Assembly (NCBI GenBank): GCA_035048815.1
Contig: JAUCBN010000035.1
Coordinates: 12,784,501-12,848,500, forward strand
From: Abelmoschus esculentus
Taxonomy: Eukaryota > Streptophyta > Magnoliopsida > Malvales > Malvaceae
Length of the DNA stretch: 64,000 nt
Reading direction: 5' to 3'
Shown here: one piece after another, positions 22,679-32,969 of the stretch
Numbering within the stretch: position 1 is the first letter of the stretch
How the letters are laid out: each line of letters starts with the position of its first letter
Notes under the pieces: model-generated
Told to the model about the DNA's origin: nothing
What the model saw: only the letters and a program-made list of their open reading frames with translations
Databases searched by the model: none
Position numbers and translations under genes: made by a program

Positions 22679-24159
22679 CAACTCTCCAATTGTTGTTGTG
22701 GAGAGAAGCTTTGATATTCCCGACCATGGTTGCAATCAAGCCTTGATAAGTCGGCTATAGTGATTCATGAAATGGATAGGATGGAATGTATATAAGGTGG
22801 TAAAGAAATAGTATTCAAAGGTAACAAAAGTAGAACTTATGCTATGAAAGAAAAAACCCAACTTATAGTATGCTTTGATAGTGGTATAGGACTTAGACCC
22901 TTAGGAAATAAGTTCCTAGAATTTTAAGTATGGATTGAAAAGATAGAACATGCAACAAACCTATATAATAGATTTGATAAGTCGATTTAGCTCTAAAAAG
23001 AACAAGTTTGAGTAAACTCACAAAGGAATATTTATATTGATCAAGGATGTGATTTACAAATGAATTTAAGTCCTATTTATAGTTTTCTAAGAGGTTTGGC
23101 CGAAATTTCCTTTAATTATTAGGATAACCATTTATTTGAATGGCGTCCCCCTCCAAATCTATTCGAAAAGATGTAACTTCTCGGTCCAGCCTGCACTATC
23201 TTTAGTAATTTGGCCATATCTCGAGCTCCCGATATCGGATTGATGCGATTCAACTTGTGTTCGAAAGATAAGAGATGGGGTCCAAACCCCAGTTATGCTT
23301 GTATCCTGCTCTAAAATGGCAAACAAGTGGACCATCATGAATCTGTCCAATGAAAAGTGTTATCTCTTTGTTTTGGCGCTCATTTCCATTCCCTCCATGA
23401 TCTTGGCGCCCAATGTGGATAATGGACGGACATGATGCTTGGTGAAGGGTATGTGACCTTTGGGTGTTGAGTTGGGAGTGATAGCTAGAGTTGAGGTGAG
23501 CTAATCGAGCTGAAAGTGAGCTGAACTAAACTGAGTTATCTAGCTGAAAGACATAGCTAAAGTTTGAAGCTAAAATAAGCTAATCTGAGATGCCTTTAGC
23601 AAAGTGATTTGGTTCGTTAGCTTCCCTATACTCTCTTCTAGAGCTAGGAGTGTTTTGGAGCTGATCCGAATCTCCTAAGGCCTCGTTTTGAATTATGCTT
23701 CATTTGAGCTTATATGGGATTTGTGAGCTGACATGAAGCTAGTCTTGAGTTCTTTAAGTACTGTGGGAGTGTTCCATGCATTTTCAAGCTATTCTGAAGT
23801 TGGCTCCTTGTGTTTCTAGCATTGCCTTTCGTTTAGCTTCTTCTGAGCTAACTGAGCTGACTCCGAGCTAATACTTACTCCTTGAACAGTATGTAAATCC
23901 TATGAAGAAAACATAATAATGGAAATAATGACAATACTTAAAATAACTTAATATAAATTTAGATCTAAGCTGAAACTTAATAATGTGGTTATAATGATTA
24001 TTAATGTTTATAGCGTAATTAATATAACTCTTAAGTATCTTACTATAAAGTACATAAAAGTAACAAATACTAGCATCAGTAAGATAACTCCCCTTCGTTC
24101 CCATGCGTGAAATGAAGCATGAAAGTATGATATAAATGAGCAGAAATGTGAACACATCA
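22679..24159 (-). mobile_element. Solo LTR (1481 bp) in the satellite
   Basis: On the minus strand it begins TGATGTGTTCACA and ends GAGTTGGAGCGTATCA, the same end as the LTRs of elements B and C. Satellite lies on both sides. The flanks GCATG (22674-22678) and GTACG (24160-24164) agree at 3 of 5 positions and may be a decayed target duplication. It holds many AGCT words (23480-23880), a CTATAAATAGG box at 23072-23082 and the shared block near 23215-23262. No internal region remains, so it is an LTR-LTR recombination product. Confidence 0.8.
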
Positions 24160-26185
24160 GTACGTCATGATAAATGACCCCTCTCTTCGAGTGCAAGTCA
24201 TAATGAACGGTTTCTATATTTGAGCTAATACCGTGATCGATGACCCCTCTCTTTGAGCGTATGTTGGGATGAACGACCCCTCTCTTCGAGTGCATGTCAT
24301 GGTGAACAGTCCCTCTCTTTAAGCGTATGTCGCGATGAATGATCCCTCACTTCGAGTGCATGTCACAACGTACGATCCCTTTATTAGATCATATTCCGTG
24401 CTGGACGACCCCACTCTTTGAGCGTATGTCACAGTGAATGACCTCTCTCTTCAAGCGTACGTCATAATGAACGATTCCTCTCTTTGAGCGTATGCAATGA
24501 TGCTCGACCCCTCTCTTTGAACGTATGTCGTGATGAATGACCCCTCTCTTTGAGTGCATGTCATGGTGAATGGTCCCTCTCTTTGAGCGTATACCGTGAT
24601 AGACAACTCCTCTCTTTGAGCATATGTTGCAATGAATGACCCCTCTCTTCGAGGGCATGTTATAAAAAAACGTCCCTTTCTTAGAGCGTATACCTTGATG
24701 GTTGACCCCGCTCTTTGAGTGTATGTCCTTGTGAATCAATGATCTCTTCAAGCGTATGTCATAATGAATGATCCCTCCCTTTGAGCGAATACTGTAATGG
24801 ACGATCCCTCTATTTTTGTGTATGGCGCGATGAATGACCTCACTCTTCAAGTGCATTTTATAATAAACAGTCCCTCTCTTAGAGATTATACCGTGACAGA
24901 TGACCCCTCTTTTTAAGCGTATGTCGCGATGAATGACCCCTCTCTTCGAGTGTATACCGTGATGGACGATCCCTCTCTTTGAGCGTATATTGCGGTGAAT
25001 GACCCCTCTCTTCGAGCATATGTCATAGTGAATGGTCCCTCTCTTTGAGCGTATACCTTGATGGGCGACCCCTTGATTTCAGCGTATGTTGCGATGAATG
25101 ACCCCTCTCCTCGAGTGTGTGACATGGAGAATTTCCCTTATTTGAGCGTATACCGTGATGGACGACCAGTCACTTTGACCATATGTCGCGATGAATGACC
25201 CCTCTCTTCAAGTACATATCATAATAAACGGTCTCTCTCTTTGAGTGTATACCGTGATGGACAACCCCTCTTTAAGCGTTTGTCGCGATGAATAATCCCT
25301 CTCTTCGAGTTCATATCATAATGAACGGTCCTTCTCATAAAGCGTATACGATGGTCGATGACCCATTTCTTTGACCTATCTCTTCAGGTGCATGTCATGG
25401 TGAATGGTCCCTCTCTTTGAGCGTATATCGTGATGGACGACCCCTCTCCTTGAGCGTATGTCGTGATGAATGACCCCTCTCTTTGAGTGAATGTCATGTT
25501 GAGCGGACCCTCTCTATTAGCATATACCATGATGGACGACCCCTCTCTTTGAGCATATGTCGCGATGAGTAACCCCTCTCTTCGAGTGCATGCCATAATG
25601 AATGGTCCCTCTCTTTGAGCGTATAATGTCATCGACGACCCATCTCTTTGAGCGTATGTCGCAAAGAATGAGCCCTCTCTTCGAGTGTATATCATAATGA
25701 ACGGTCCCTTTCTTAGAGCATATACCGTGATGGATGACCCCTCTCTTTGAGCGTATGTCTTGGTGAATGACCCCTCTCTCCGAGCATAAGTCATAATGAA
25801 TGGTCCCTCTCTGTGAGCGGGTGTCATGATAGATAACCCCTCTCTTTGAGCGTATGTCGCGATGAATGAACCTTATCTTTGAGTGCATGTCATAATGAAC
25901 GATCCCTCTCTTTAAGCATATACTATGAAGGACGACCCTTTTGTTTGAGCGTATGACTCGATGAATGATACCTCTCTTCGAGTTTATGTCATAATGAACG
26001 GTCGCTTTCTTAGAGCGTATACCGTGATTAATGACCCCTCTCTTCGAGCGTATGCCATAATGAAATGCCCTTATCTTTGAGAGTATATCGTGATAGACGA
26101 CCCCTCTCTTTAAGCCTATGTCGCGATAAATGACCCCTCTCTTCGAGTGAATGTCATAATGTACGATCACTTTCTGAGAGCGTAT
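24160..26185 (-). repeat. Satellite block 3 (2.0 kb)
   Basis: Same monomers and orientation as block 2, ending '...GAGAGCGTAT' against the LINE tail. The rare monomer 'CTGTGAGCGG' at 25811 also occurs at 33289 and 34145 in block 5, so the two blocks share an array history. Confidence 0.95.
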
Positions 26186-26201
26186 TAGAGAATCCGTTTG
26201 A

Positions 26202-26211
26202 TTTTTTTTTT
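26202..26211 (-). other. Poly(A) tail of the LINE
   Basis: Ten T on the plus strand close the LINE 3' end, about 16 bases before satellite resumes. Confidence 0.7.
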
Positions 26212-26299
26212 GAAAGAAAGGGCTTCATTAAAAAAACCCTTATAACCAGTCACCTCGGGAGGTGAGTTGGCCCCTATGGGGAAAAGAGTATTCAAGTTT

Positions 26300-26554
26300 T
26301 TATTGAGAAGAATAAGAGAACCTCTCTGAGTGTACAGAAGCCCGAATAAAACCGGGAAAGTTACATCCAAAAGAGAAAGAAAGAAAAGAACGCAAAGCTC
26401 TAGAAGCAAGGACATGAGCTACAACATTTGCTTCTCTAGGTACATAACAAATCTTACAATCAGGAAAAACACCAAGAGTAGAACGAATTCGAGACAATAA
26501 AGGTTGCACCGTGGAAAGATCTTGATGATGGGTGTTGTCTCGGGTAAAACCCAT
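26300..26554 (-). pseudogene. RNase H-like C-terminus of the LINE
   Basis: 'VQPLLSRIRSTLGVF', 'KICYVPREANVVAHVLASRA' match the C-terminal RNase H of plant L1 elements, where a 'hVpReaN.vAd.LA' motif is typical (the Asp is His here). The start given is not biological; the domain is 5' truncated by an internal deletion that fuses it to the reverse transcriptase thumb region near 26560. Confidence 0.7.
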
Positions 26555-26559
26555 TTGCC

Positions 26560-27894
26560 AAAAGAGAGAAAGTGCTTATCCCATTTGCTAAGACGAGCAT
26601 TCATTTTGTCTCTGGTAAAACCCAAATTTGTTGTCTTATTCTTCCCAATGAGGAGTGAAACCCCCAAATAAATACCAGGGTCATCGACTTCTCTTACATT
26701 AAGGATGTTATTGATTTTTGATCGAAGGGATGTAGATGTTTTGCGTGAGAAATATATAGTTGATTTTTCAAAATTCACCGCCTGACCAGACGAAATGGCA
26801 TAAAATGCAAAACATCCTTGAGGTGTTGGCTTCTGTAGTTGTATTCTTAACGAACACCACACAGTCAGCAAAGAGGAGGTGATTTATACGGGGGTCGTTC
26901 CTGCTAGCACAAAGGCCAGGGAGATTGCTAATAACTTTCTCAGCATTGAGTAATGCTGAAATACCTTGAGTACAGAAAAAAAAAACAAGAAAGGTGAAAG
27001 GGGATCTCCTGGTCGAAGCCCTCTCTAAGGTTTAAAAGGTCGTGAAAGAGAATCATTGACACATATTTGAAAAGGCACATAAGAGACACAATTCATGATA
27101 AGGGAAACCCATTTGTCATTAAAACCTATATGGAGCATAATTTGTTGTAGAAAAGACCATTTGACACCGTCGAAAGCTTTCTCCATGTCCAGTTTTAAAC
27201 TAGCACCTTCGGCAAGGGAGGTCTCGTCAGTATTTAAAGTATGGATAAGCTCATGGGCAATGAGAATATTGTTGATAATGTTCCTACCTTGAACAAGGCA
27301 ACTTGATTACCGCCTATACATAAAGGGATGATAGATTTCAAATGATTAACAACCACTTTGGCAACAGTCTTATAGATAACTATGCATAGGCTAATAGGTC
27401 TGAGATGTCGCATAGTTGTGGGATCATTAATTTTGGGTATAAGAACGATGATAGTACGATTGACCTCTTCCATGCGAACAGACCCACTTAGGAGTCTGAG
27501 GCAAAGGTTTATAAAGTCCTGGCCAAGGATATCCCAATGTTTCCTAAAGAAATCACTTGGAAATCCGTAAACTCTCGGGGCTTTCCTCGGATCAATATCG
27601 AGAAAAGCAGTGGTAATTTCTTCTGCTGTGAATTCCTTATTAAGGTCATTGTTCATGGTCTCAGTAACAATATTTGGAATGTTGTCCAAAATGGAAGATG
27701 CAATAGTAGGAGAAGAGGATGAGAAGATACTCTGGAAGTAATCAATGGCAGTAGCCATGATGTCTTTCGTGTGCGTTTTCCAAATGTTCTCATTGTTGAA
27801 AAGCCCAGAAATATGGTATTTTCGTCGGTGATTGTTTGCTCTTGCATGGAAAAAGGAAGTATTTTTGTCATCATATTCTAGCCAGGTCGTGCGG
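26560..27894 (-). pseudogene. LINE reverse transcriptase (broken)
   Basis: Motifs in order on the minus strand are as follows. 'NTSFFHARANNHRR' lies near 27830-27880, in a shifted frame. 'KAPRVYGFPSDFFRKHW' and 'LIPKINDPTTMRHLRPISLC' lie at about 27370-27590. 'LDMEKAFDGVKWSFL' lies near 27150-27195 and 'GLRPGDPLSPFLF' near 26985-27025. A catalytic motif at about 26862-26882 reads FADC instead of FADD. 'SGQAVNFEKSTIYFS' and 'YLGVSLLIG' complete the thumb-side region. The loss of the second catalytic Asp plus frameshifts make this copy inactive. Confidence 0.88.
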
Positions 27895-27896
27895 TA

Positions 27897-29353
27897 TGAT
27901 ATTGGGGATTCGTTGCTTCAAAAACAACGATCCTTGTTTGAAACGGATCTAGGATAATAGAAAGCAAGTCTTTGCAATAAACACAATATTATGGATGTTA
28001 GAATGATGTTAAAACGATAAGAAAACAAAGATAAAAAACTAAAACAAAGAAAGAAAAGTGATGAAGGAATTCTGGCAGTTTCTGGAGGTTAATGAAGATG
28101 AAATGCTCTGAGGGCTTTCATGGCAGCATTAAAACATCCAAAATGGCAGAATTGGATGTTTAAGTTGCTGGAAAATAATGACGACGTTGAACTTGAAAGA
28201 ACCCGAACAATATACTGAGCGGACCCGAATCAAATACGTTCTTCGTCGACGGACTTGGACCCTCTAGATAGCGATCTAGGAACCCGAAGTATCAAGGATT
28301 TGACACACTCAAACAAAGTCTGAATTTGTCAAGAAAAGTTCAATGAAGAACTGAAATTGAGAGAAAATCTCACAAGTGATTTTATTCATAAAATGTATAA
28401 CCTTGTCATTACAAAATTAAGTAAATATATAGGAATAAAGGAGAAGTTGGCCAAATTTGAATTTGTGGCCTTAATTCAAACGAAAATTAAAATTTAAATG
28501 CTCAAATAACTTCTCCTAGGCTCCTAATATCCTTAGCCACATGTTTTGGCACTTAAAACACATTAAACATGTGTTTAATGTTTGAATTGAATAAGAAAAT
28601 ACTCATTCTTATCCAATGTTTCTGATTGGTCTTCAAAGCAAGGGCCTTGTTTGGCTTGCTTGCTTTTGGACGCCCAAACTTGTGGAAAAGGGTGCTATGT
28701 GGTCCCCACATGCATGGCAAATGCGTAGGACACCTGCTCTTGTGTACGATAAGTTTCAACTGCTGTAGGTCACTTCAACTTGAGTTGAGTTGAGCTAGAA
28801 ATGGAGATGAGCTGAAACGAACTAGCTAAGAGTGTTAGGAGCTAAATGGAGCTGGGAGCTAAGCCTCTGAGCTGCCCCGAGCTAAGGTGAGCTACGTGCA
28901 CACTATTGAGCTTCTTCTGAGCTGAATATAATCCACTTGAGCTGGTATTGAACTGCATACGCTCTCCTGAGATGGAGATGAGCTGAGTATGCCCACTTGA
29001 GCTAAGGTTCTCCTAAGTACCTATATTAGAACAAGGCAAACACATCTAAAAAGCCTTGTAGTCTTATTTTAACCACACAAACACACTTAAAACCAAATGC
29101 AAACATAATTAACATAGTATATACATAAGTAAACATACATACTAATATATATACCTAAATATGTCACATATCAGCATGCAACACATTATAAACAACATAT
29201 TCTAAGGCATGAACATTCTCAAATGAATCTGAAATGTTAGCACAAGTAAGGAAAAGAGCTTCCCTGTATTTGATTGCCATAGAACGTGTGATAGTCCCTG
29301 ATGGTAAGATCTCCGGATCAACCCGTTGAACTTGACATGATGTGCTCACATCA
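27897..29353 (-). mobile_element. Solo LTR (1457 bp) inserted in the LINE
   Basis: The LINE coding sequence stops at 29354 and resumes at 27896. Between them lies a TGATG...ATATCA segment on the minus strand. Its first 190 bases encode a Ty3 polyprotein C-terminus, and AGCT-rich sequence fills 28760-29010, as in the related LTRs. Flanks CGGTA (27892-27896) and CGCGT (29354-29358) do not form a clean duplication, so some bases may have been lost or changed. Confidence 0.75.
29164..29353 (-). pseudogene. LTR-encoded polyprotein C-terminus
   Basis: The frame includes 'LPSGTITRSMAIKYREALFL', the same kind of tail as the CRM-like element ('GPMTRAKTKKFQEA'), and ends 176 bases inside the LTR. It shows that this LTR belongs to a related chromovirus whose integrase reading frame also ran into its LTR. 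The visible upstream Met codons lie in LINE sequence and are meaningless. Confidence 0.6.
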
Positions 29354-29640
29354 CGCGTTGTGCCCAATAGATTTCTTTCGCATTAAGCAGGCTATCAAGC
29401 TCATTTTTGGTAGATATAAAATTATTGATATCAGCATCTGAAAGTTGTCGCTTGAGGCACATATTTATAAAGTCAGTTAACTGGTTAATACGTTCATATG
29501 ACTTGATACGCTTGTTTGTTTGCCAAGATTCTAGAAAACTACCAATTTCATGAAGTTTAACAATTGTCGTGCTGGGGGTTAAACCAAATCTTTCTAATCC
29601 GAGAAGAGACTTCCAAGTTATCAGCCCAACAATTCTAATA
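29354..29640 (-). pseudogene. LINE 5' fragment upstream of reverse transcriptase
   Basis: 'LTDFINMCLKRQLSDADIN' and 'NELDSLLNAKEIYWAQR' match the L1 segment just before reverse transcriptase. The next residues of the same protein region are found at 27894, beyond the solo LTR. The upstream end is cut by an LTR fragment at 29641. Confidence 0.75.
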
Positions 29641-29749
29641 GCCTTGAATAAATAGATTTCCCATGGCCTATTGGAATTTCTGGGTTTTAGCACGAGTCAT
29701 TGGTCCAATAGGAAATTCTTTTGATTCATTGTTGGTTGTGATCGTATCA
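29641..29749 (-). mobile_element. 109-bp end fragment of a CRM-like LTR
   Basis: Matches the terminal 109 bases of the 5830-14354 LTRs (for example 'TTAGCACGAGTCAT', 'GTTGGTTGTGATCGTATCA') with several differences. It ends exactly at the LTR terminus, and satellite follows at once. Confidence 0.85.
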
Positions 29750-30464
29750 TTGAGCGTATATCGTGATTGATGACCCCTCTCTTCGAGTGCATGTCATAAT
29801 GCATGGTCCCTTTCTTAGAGCGTATACCGTGATGGACGACCCTCTCTCTGAGCGTATGTTGCGGTGAATGACACCTCTCTTCAAGCATATGTCATAATGA
29901 ATGGTCCCTCTCTTTAAGCGTATGGCGTGATGAACGACCCCTCTCATTGACCATAATCCCGATGAATGACCCCTATCTTTGAGTGCATGTCTTGGTGAAC
30001 GGTCCCTCTCTTTGAGCGTATACCGTGATGGACAACTACTCTCTTTGAGCGTATACCGTGACGGACAATTACTCTCTTTGAGCGTATGTCGCAATGAATT
30101 ACCCCTGTCTTCGAGTGCACGTCATAACAAATATTCCCTTTCTTAGAGCGTACACCGTGATGGATGTCCATTCTCTTTGAGTATATGTCGCGATGAATGA
30201 GCCCTCTCTTTGAGTGTATGTCATAATGAACAGTCCCTTTCTCAGAGCGTATACCGTGATGGAAGACCCCTCTCTTTGAGCGTTTGTCGCGGTGAATGAC
30301 CCCTCTCTTCGAGAGCATGTCATAATGAACGGTCCTTCACTTTGTGCGTATGCCGTGATAGACGACCCCTCTCTTTGAGCATATGTCACGATGAATGACC
30401 CCTCTCTTCAAGTGCATGTCATAATGAATGGTCCCTTTCTCAGAGCGTATATCATGATGAAATA
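29750..30464 (-). repeat. Satellite block 4 (0.7 kb)
   Basis: About seven 99-bp trimers, same orientation as block 2. The array stops inside a monomer against element B. Confidence 0.95.
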
Positions 30465-31175
30465 CCCAAGCTTTGATTGCCCAGACCTTAGAATGCAAGC
30501 AAGCTTTGTATCACGCTTGTTTCCTGAACAAAAGAATGTTAAAAGATGCTAGAAATAAGATTAGGATGATTCAAGAAGGGGTTATGGTGTAGGGGATGTT
30601 GATGGTTGATTAAGGAAGGAAATAGAGGTGTTTAAGTGATGTAAATGATATGAAGGAAATTGAGCTCACTCTAGATTTGTGAACTGGAATGAAGCTAGCA
30701 TCCGCTTCATTGCGCTGCCTAGGAGTGTTTGGTACATTTTAGTGCTGATCGGAAGCTGGTAAGTGTCTCAAACAATGATTCTTTGTTTTGAGCTCAAATG
30801 GTGCAATCGATCTAAAACAGAGCTGGCTAGTAGTCCCTTAAGCTGTGTTTAACATAACCTGCAAATAAACAACTTAAACTAAAATGTATGATGTTACTAA
30901 ACTTGTGTTGAATATTAATAATGCATAATATAAGCTAGATAAAGCTGTGGTTCAATACCAATTACTAAGTTATCAATAGTAATATAAGGAAATGTGTGAC
31001 TTAGGGTACGGGCAGAATTACAACAGCTTAAACTAACATTATAGGTATATAATATGAGATAGCAAGCGAGTGTAACACATGAATTGAATAAATAAAGAGG
31101 ATTAAGTAGAATTCACTGATTGGACTTGTGTGACTTAGGGTACGGGAAGAATTAAGGGTGGGTGTGCACATAGCA
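30465..31175 (-). repeat. 3' LTR fragment of element B
   Basis: Begins at TGCTATGTGCAC after the polypurine tract and corresponds to parts of the C LTR; the last roughly 60 bases and a middle section are missing. Plus-strand 'GTGTGACTTAGGGTACGGG' occurs at 30991 and again at 31126, an internal duplication. Confidence 0.7.
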
Positions 31176-31189
31176 TCCCCTCCTTTTGG
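31176..31189 (-). promoter_or_regulatory. Polypurine tract of element B
   Basis: Minus strand 'CAAAAGGAGGGGA' directly before the LTR start; element C has 'AAAAGAAGAAGGGGA' at the same place. Confidence 0.75.
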
Positions 31190-31366
31190 GCGATTTATCC
31201 TCAAATCGAACCCCTTAGTGTTGGAATCTCCCTTAGCAATGGGAATAACATGGTTTTTCCGTGCATGGCCTTCTAACGCCTTGATTTTTTGAAAAGAAGA
31301 TCGGAACTTTTTGGCTTCTTTTGGGTTAGAAAATTCAAAAGTGATCATGGGATGTCTCAAAGACAT
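31190..31366 (-). pseudogene. Tail domain after protease in element B
   Basis: 'ITFEFSNPKEAKKFRSSFQ' and 'AKGDSNTKGFDLRINRPKGG' form a short domain that ends at the polypurine tract. Element C keeps a close copy ('IAKGDCSTKGFDLWIN') at about 59400-59475. Its function is unknown to me; it stands where integrase would end in an autonomous relative. Confidence 0.6.
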
Positions 31367-31933
31367 TCCCTAATCAACTTGATGCTGTCGGACCCCTTTT
31401 CTTCCTTAGGTCTTCCTTCTTTAAGCTTGGTTTGGATCTTCTCTTGTTTCCAAGCCTCCACACATTGTTTCATCAAAATCTTATCACTTTGCACTTGTTT
31501 TGGTGTCATAGGTGCGAGCACTATCTTCTTGCCTCCATGCTGAAGATGAACTGATTGGTGTAACAATCATGCATCGTTCTTCGATCATATTGCGATGGCC
31601 TCCCTAGTAAAATGTGACTTGCGTGCATAGGAACTACGTCGCATAAAACCTCATCCTTATATGAACCAATTGCCATTTGGGTGTTTAAAAGCCTTTTAAC
31701 AACCATAAGTTGTCCTTCAACTGCAGGGGTGAATTCTTCTTCTCTTCTTTCTCGGATTCTTCCAAAATTTCTTCCTCATTATCCGATGCAATCTCTCCAT
31801 TTTCCAGCAACAACATAGTGTTTTTATTTGGACATTGGCTAGTAATATGGCCATGCCCTAAGAACTTGAAACATTTGATCTCTTGGGATCGTGTGGACAC
31901 TTCTTGTTGCTTTCCTCGAACATTCTCCACCAT
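31357..31933 (-). pseudogene. Zinc knuckle and protease remnants of element B
   Basis: The knuckle reads 'CFKFLGHGHITSQC', so the second Cys is Phe. The protease survives as 'VLCDVVPMHASHILLGRP' and a following 'KKIVLAPMTPKQVQSDK'. This matches the corresponding segment of the CRM-like element ('RKITLAPLSPKQVHKDQ'). The region with the catalytic Asp is absent here and frames change twice. The similarity shows B is related to the CRM-like lineage. Confidence 0.7.
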
Positions 31934-31957
31934 AGGATTGGTTTTGGACGTTTCAGC

Positions 31958-32845
31958 CTATTCTTTGCCTTGGAAAGGAGTATTTCTCCGAGGTGTGTTT
32001 GGACTCCATTTAGGGGCTGCATTAGTACCAACTCTAGAAGATGATCTCTTGCGTTGTTGCCTCTCAATTTTGATAGCCATATGCACCATGTCCTCAATTT
32101 CAATGTAGTGTTGTAATTCCACTACATCAATAATATCTTTGGATAATTTGGACAAGAACCTTGCCATGGTGGCTTCACGGTCTTCATCCACACTTACTTG
32201 AATCATGGCTATCTCCATCTCTTTGAAGTAGTCTTTCACCCTTCTACTTCCTTGTTTAAGATTCTGCAACTTATAATAGAGATCACGGTGATAATGAGTA
32301 GGCACATAACGTTTCCTCAGAATACCTTTCATTTCTCTCCAAGTATTGATAGGTCGTTCACCATTGCGTCTCCTTGTTGATCTTAGTTGATCCCACCATA
32401 CAAATGTGTATTCAATAAATTCTAAGGCAGCCATGCGCACCTTCTTTTGCTCAGAATAGTTATGGCATTCGATGATGTGCTCCACTTTGCTTTCCCAGTC
32501 CAAATATGCCTCTGGGTCTGATTTTCCTTGAAAAGGACGGATGTTAACTCGGATGCTCTCAAAATTGTCATCCAATTGGCGATGGTTCCTTGCATTTTTC
32601 CGAACAGAAATGACATCTTCTCCATCAATCTCTTCAATCTCATGTTGCATGGGATGCCTTCTATAATTTTGTCCATCTTGTCCCCTTGGACGTCCTTCAC
32701 TAGACTCCTCAATACGGTCCATCCGCTCATGAATTGGTTCTAACTCAGCACGTAAGAGCTTTTGCAATTCCCTTATTAGAGCTTGTGTTTAGAGGTTCTG
32801 GGCTGGTCGTTCTTCCCGATTGTTTTCATTTGAGTGTTTCGACAT
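31958..32845 (-). pseudogene. gag of element B
   Basis: The frame begins at ATG 32845 (MSKHSNENN), has one TAA at 32789-32791, then runs 269 codons to a TAG at 31958-31960. The capsid domain is clear: 'PEAYLDWESKVEHIIECHNYSE', 'YVPTHYHRDLYYKLQNLKQG', 'DYFKEMEIAMIQ', 'EIEDMVHMAIKIERQQRKR'. Element C has a Gln codon at both stop positions, so each stop is a single C-to-T change. Apart from that, gag is well kept. Confidence 0.85.
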
Positions 32846-32969
32846 ATTGTTAGTATGAATAAATGAAACAAAAGTTTAAGGTCCTCACTAATTGACACAC
32901 ACAAAATCCTCACGGTCAATCCAAGGAAAAAAATATGGCACTCAATTCACTCATGTTTACACTCAGGGT

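Larger units (their letters stand above)
26186..27896 (-). mobile_element. L1-type LINE, 3' part (reverse transcriptase, RNase H, poly(A))
   Basis: Minus-strand non-LTR retrotransposon. Going down it holds the region after endonuclease, reverse transcriptase, a deletion, an RNase H C-terminus and a poly(A) tail (plus-strand T run 26202-26211) next to satellite. Its upstream continuation is at 29354-29640, separated by a solo LTR. Frames shift at least three times. Confidence 0.9.
30465..32969 (-). mobile_element. Element B: gag-protease-only LTR retrotransposon fragment
   Basis: Minus strand: truncated leader, gag, zinc knuckle, protease remnant, a short tail, a polypurine tract and a shortened 3' LTR. 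Reverse transcriptase, RNase H and integrase are missing. Element C at 57-61 kb has the same plan and the same tail, which points to a propagating non-autonomous family (TR-GAG-like) rather than a chance deletion. Both ends are cut by satellite. Confidence 0.8.

Noticed and set aside
24160..26185. CRISPR-like array, since units of about 33 bp recur regularly
   Set aside because: The units are contiguous with no unique spacers, all parts are repeated, and the setting is plant retrotransposon DNA.
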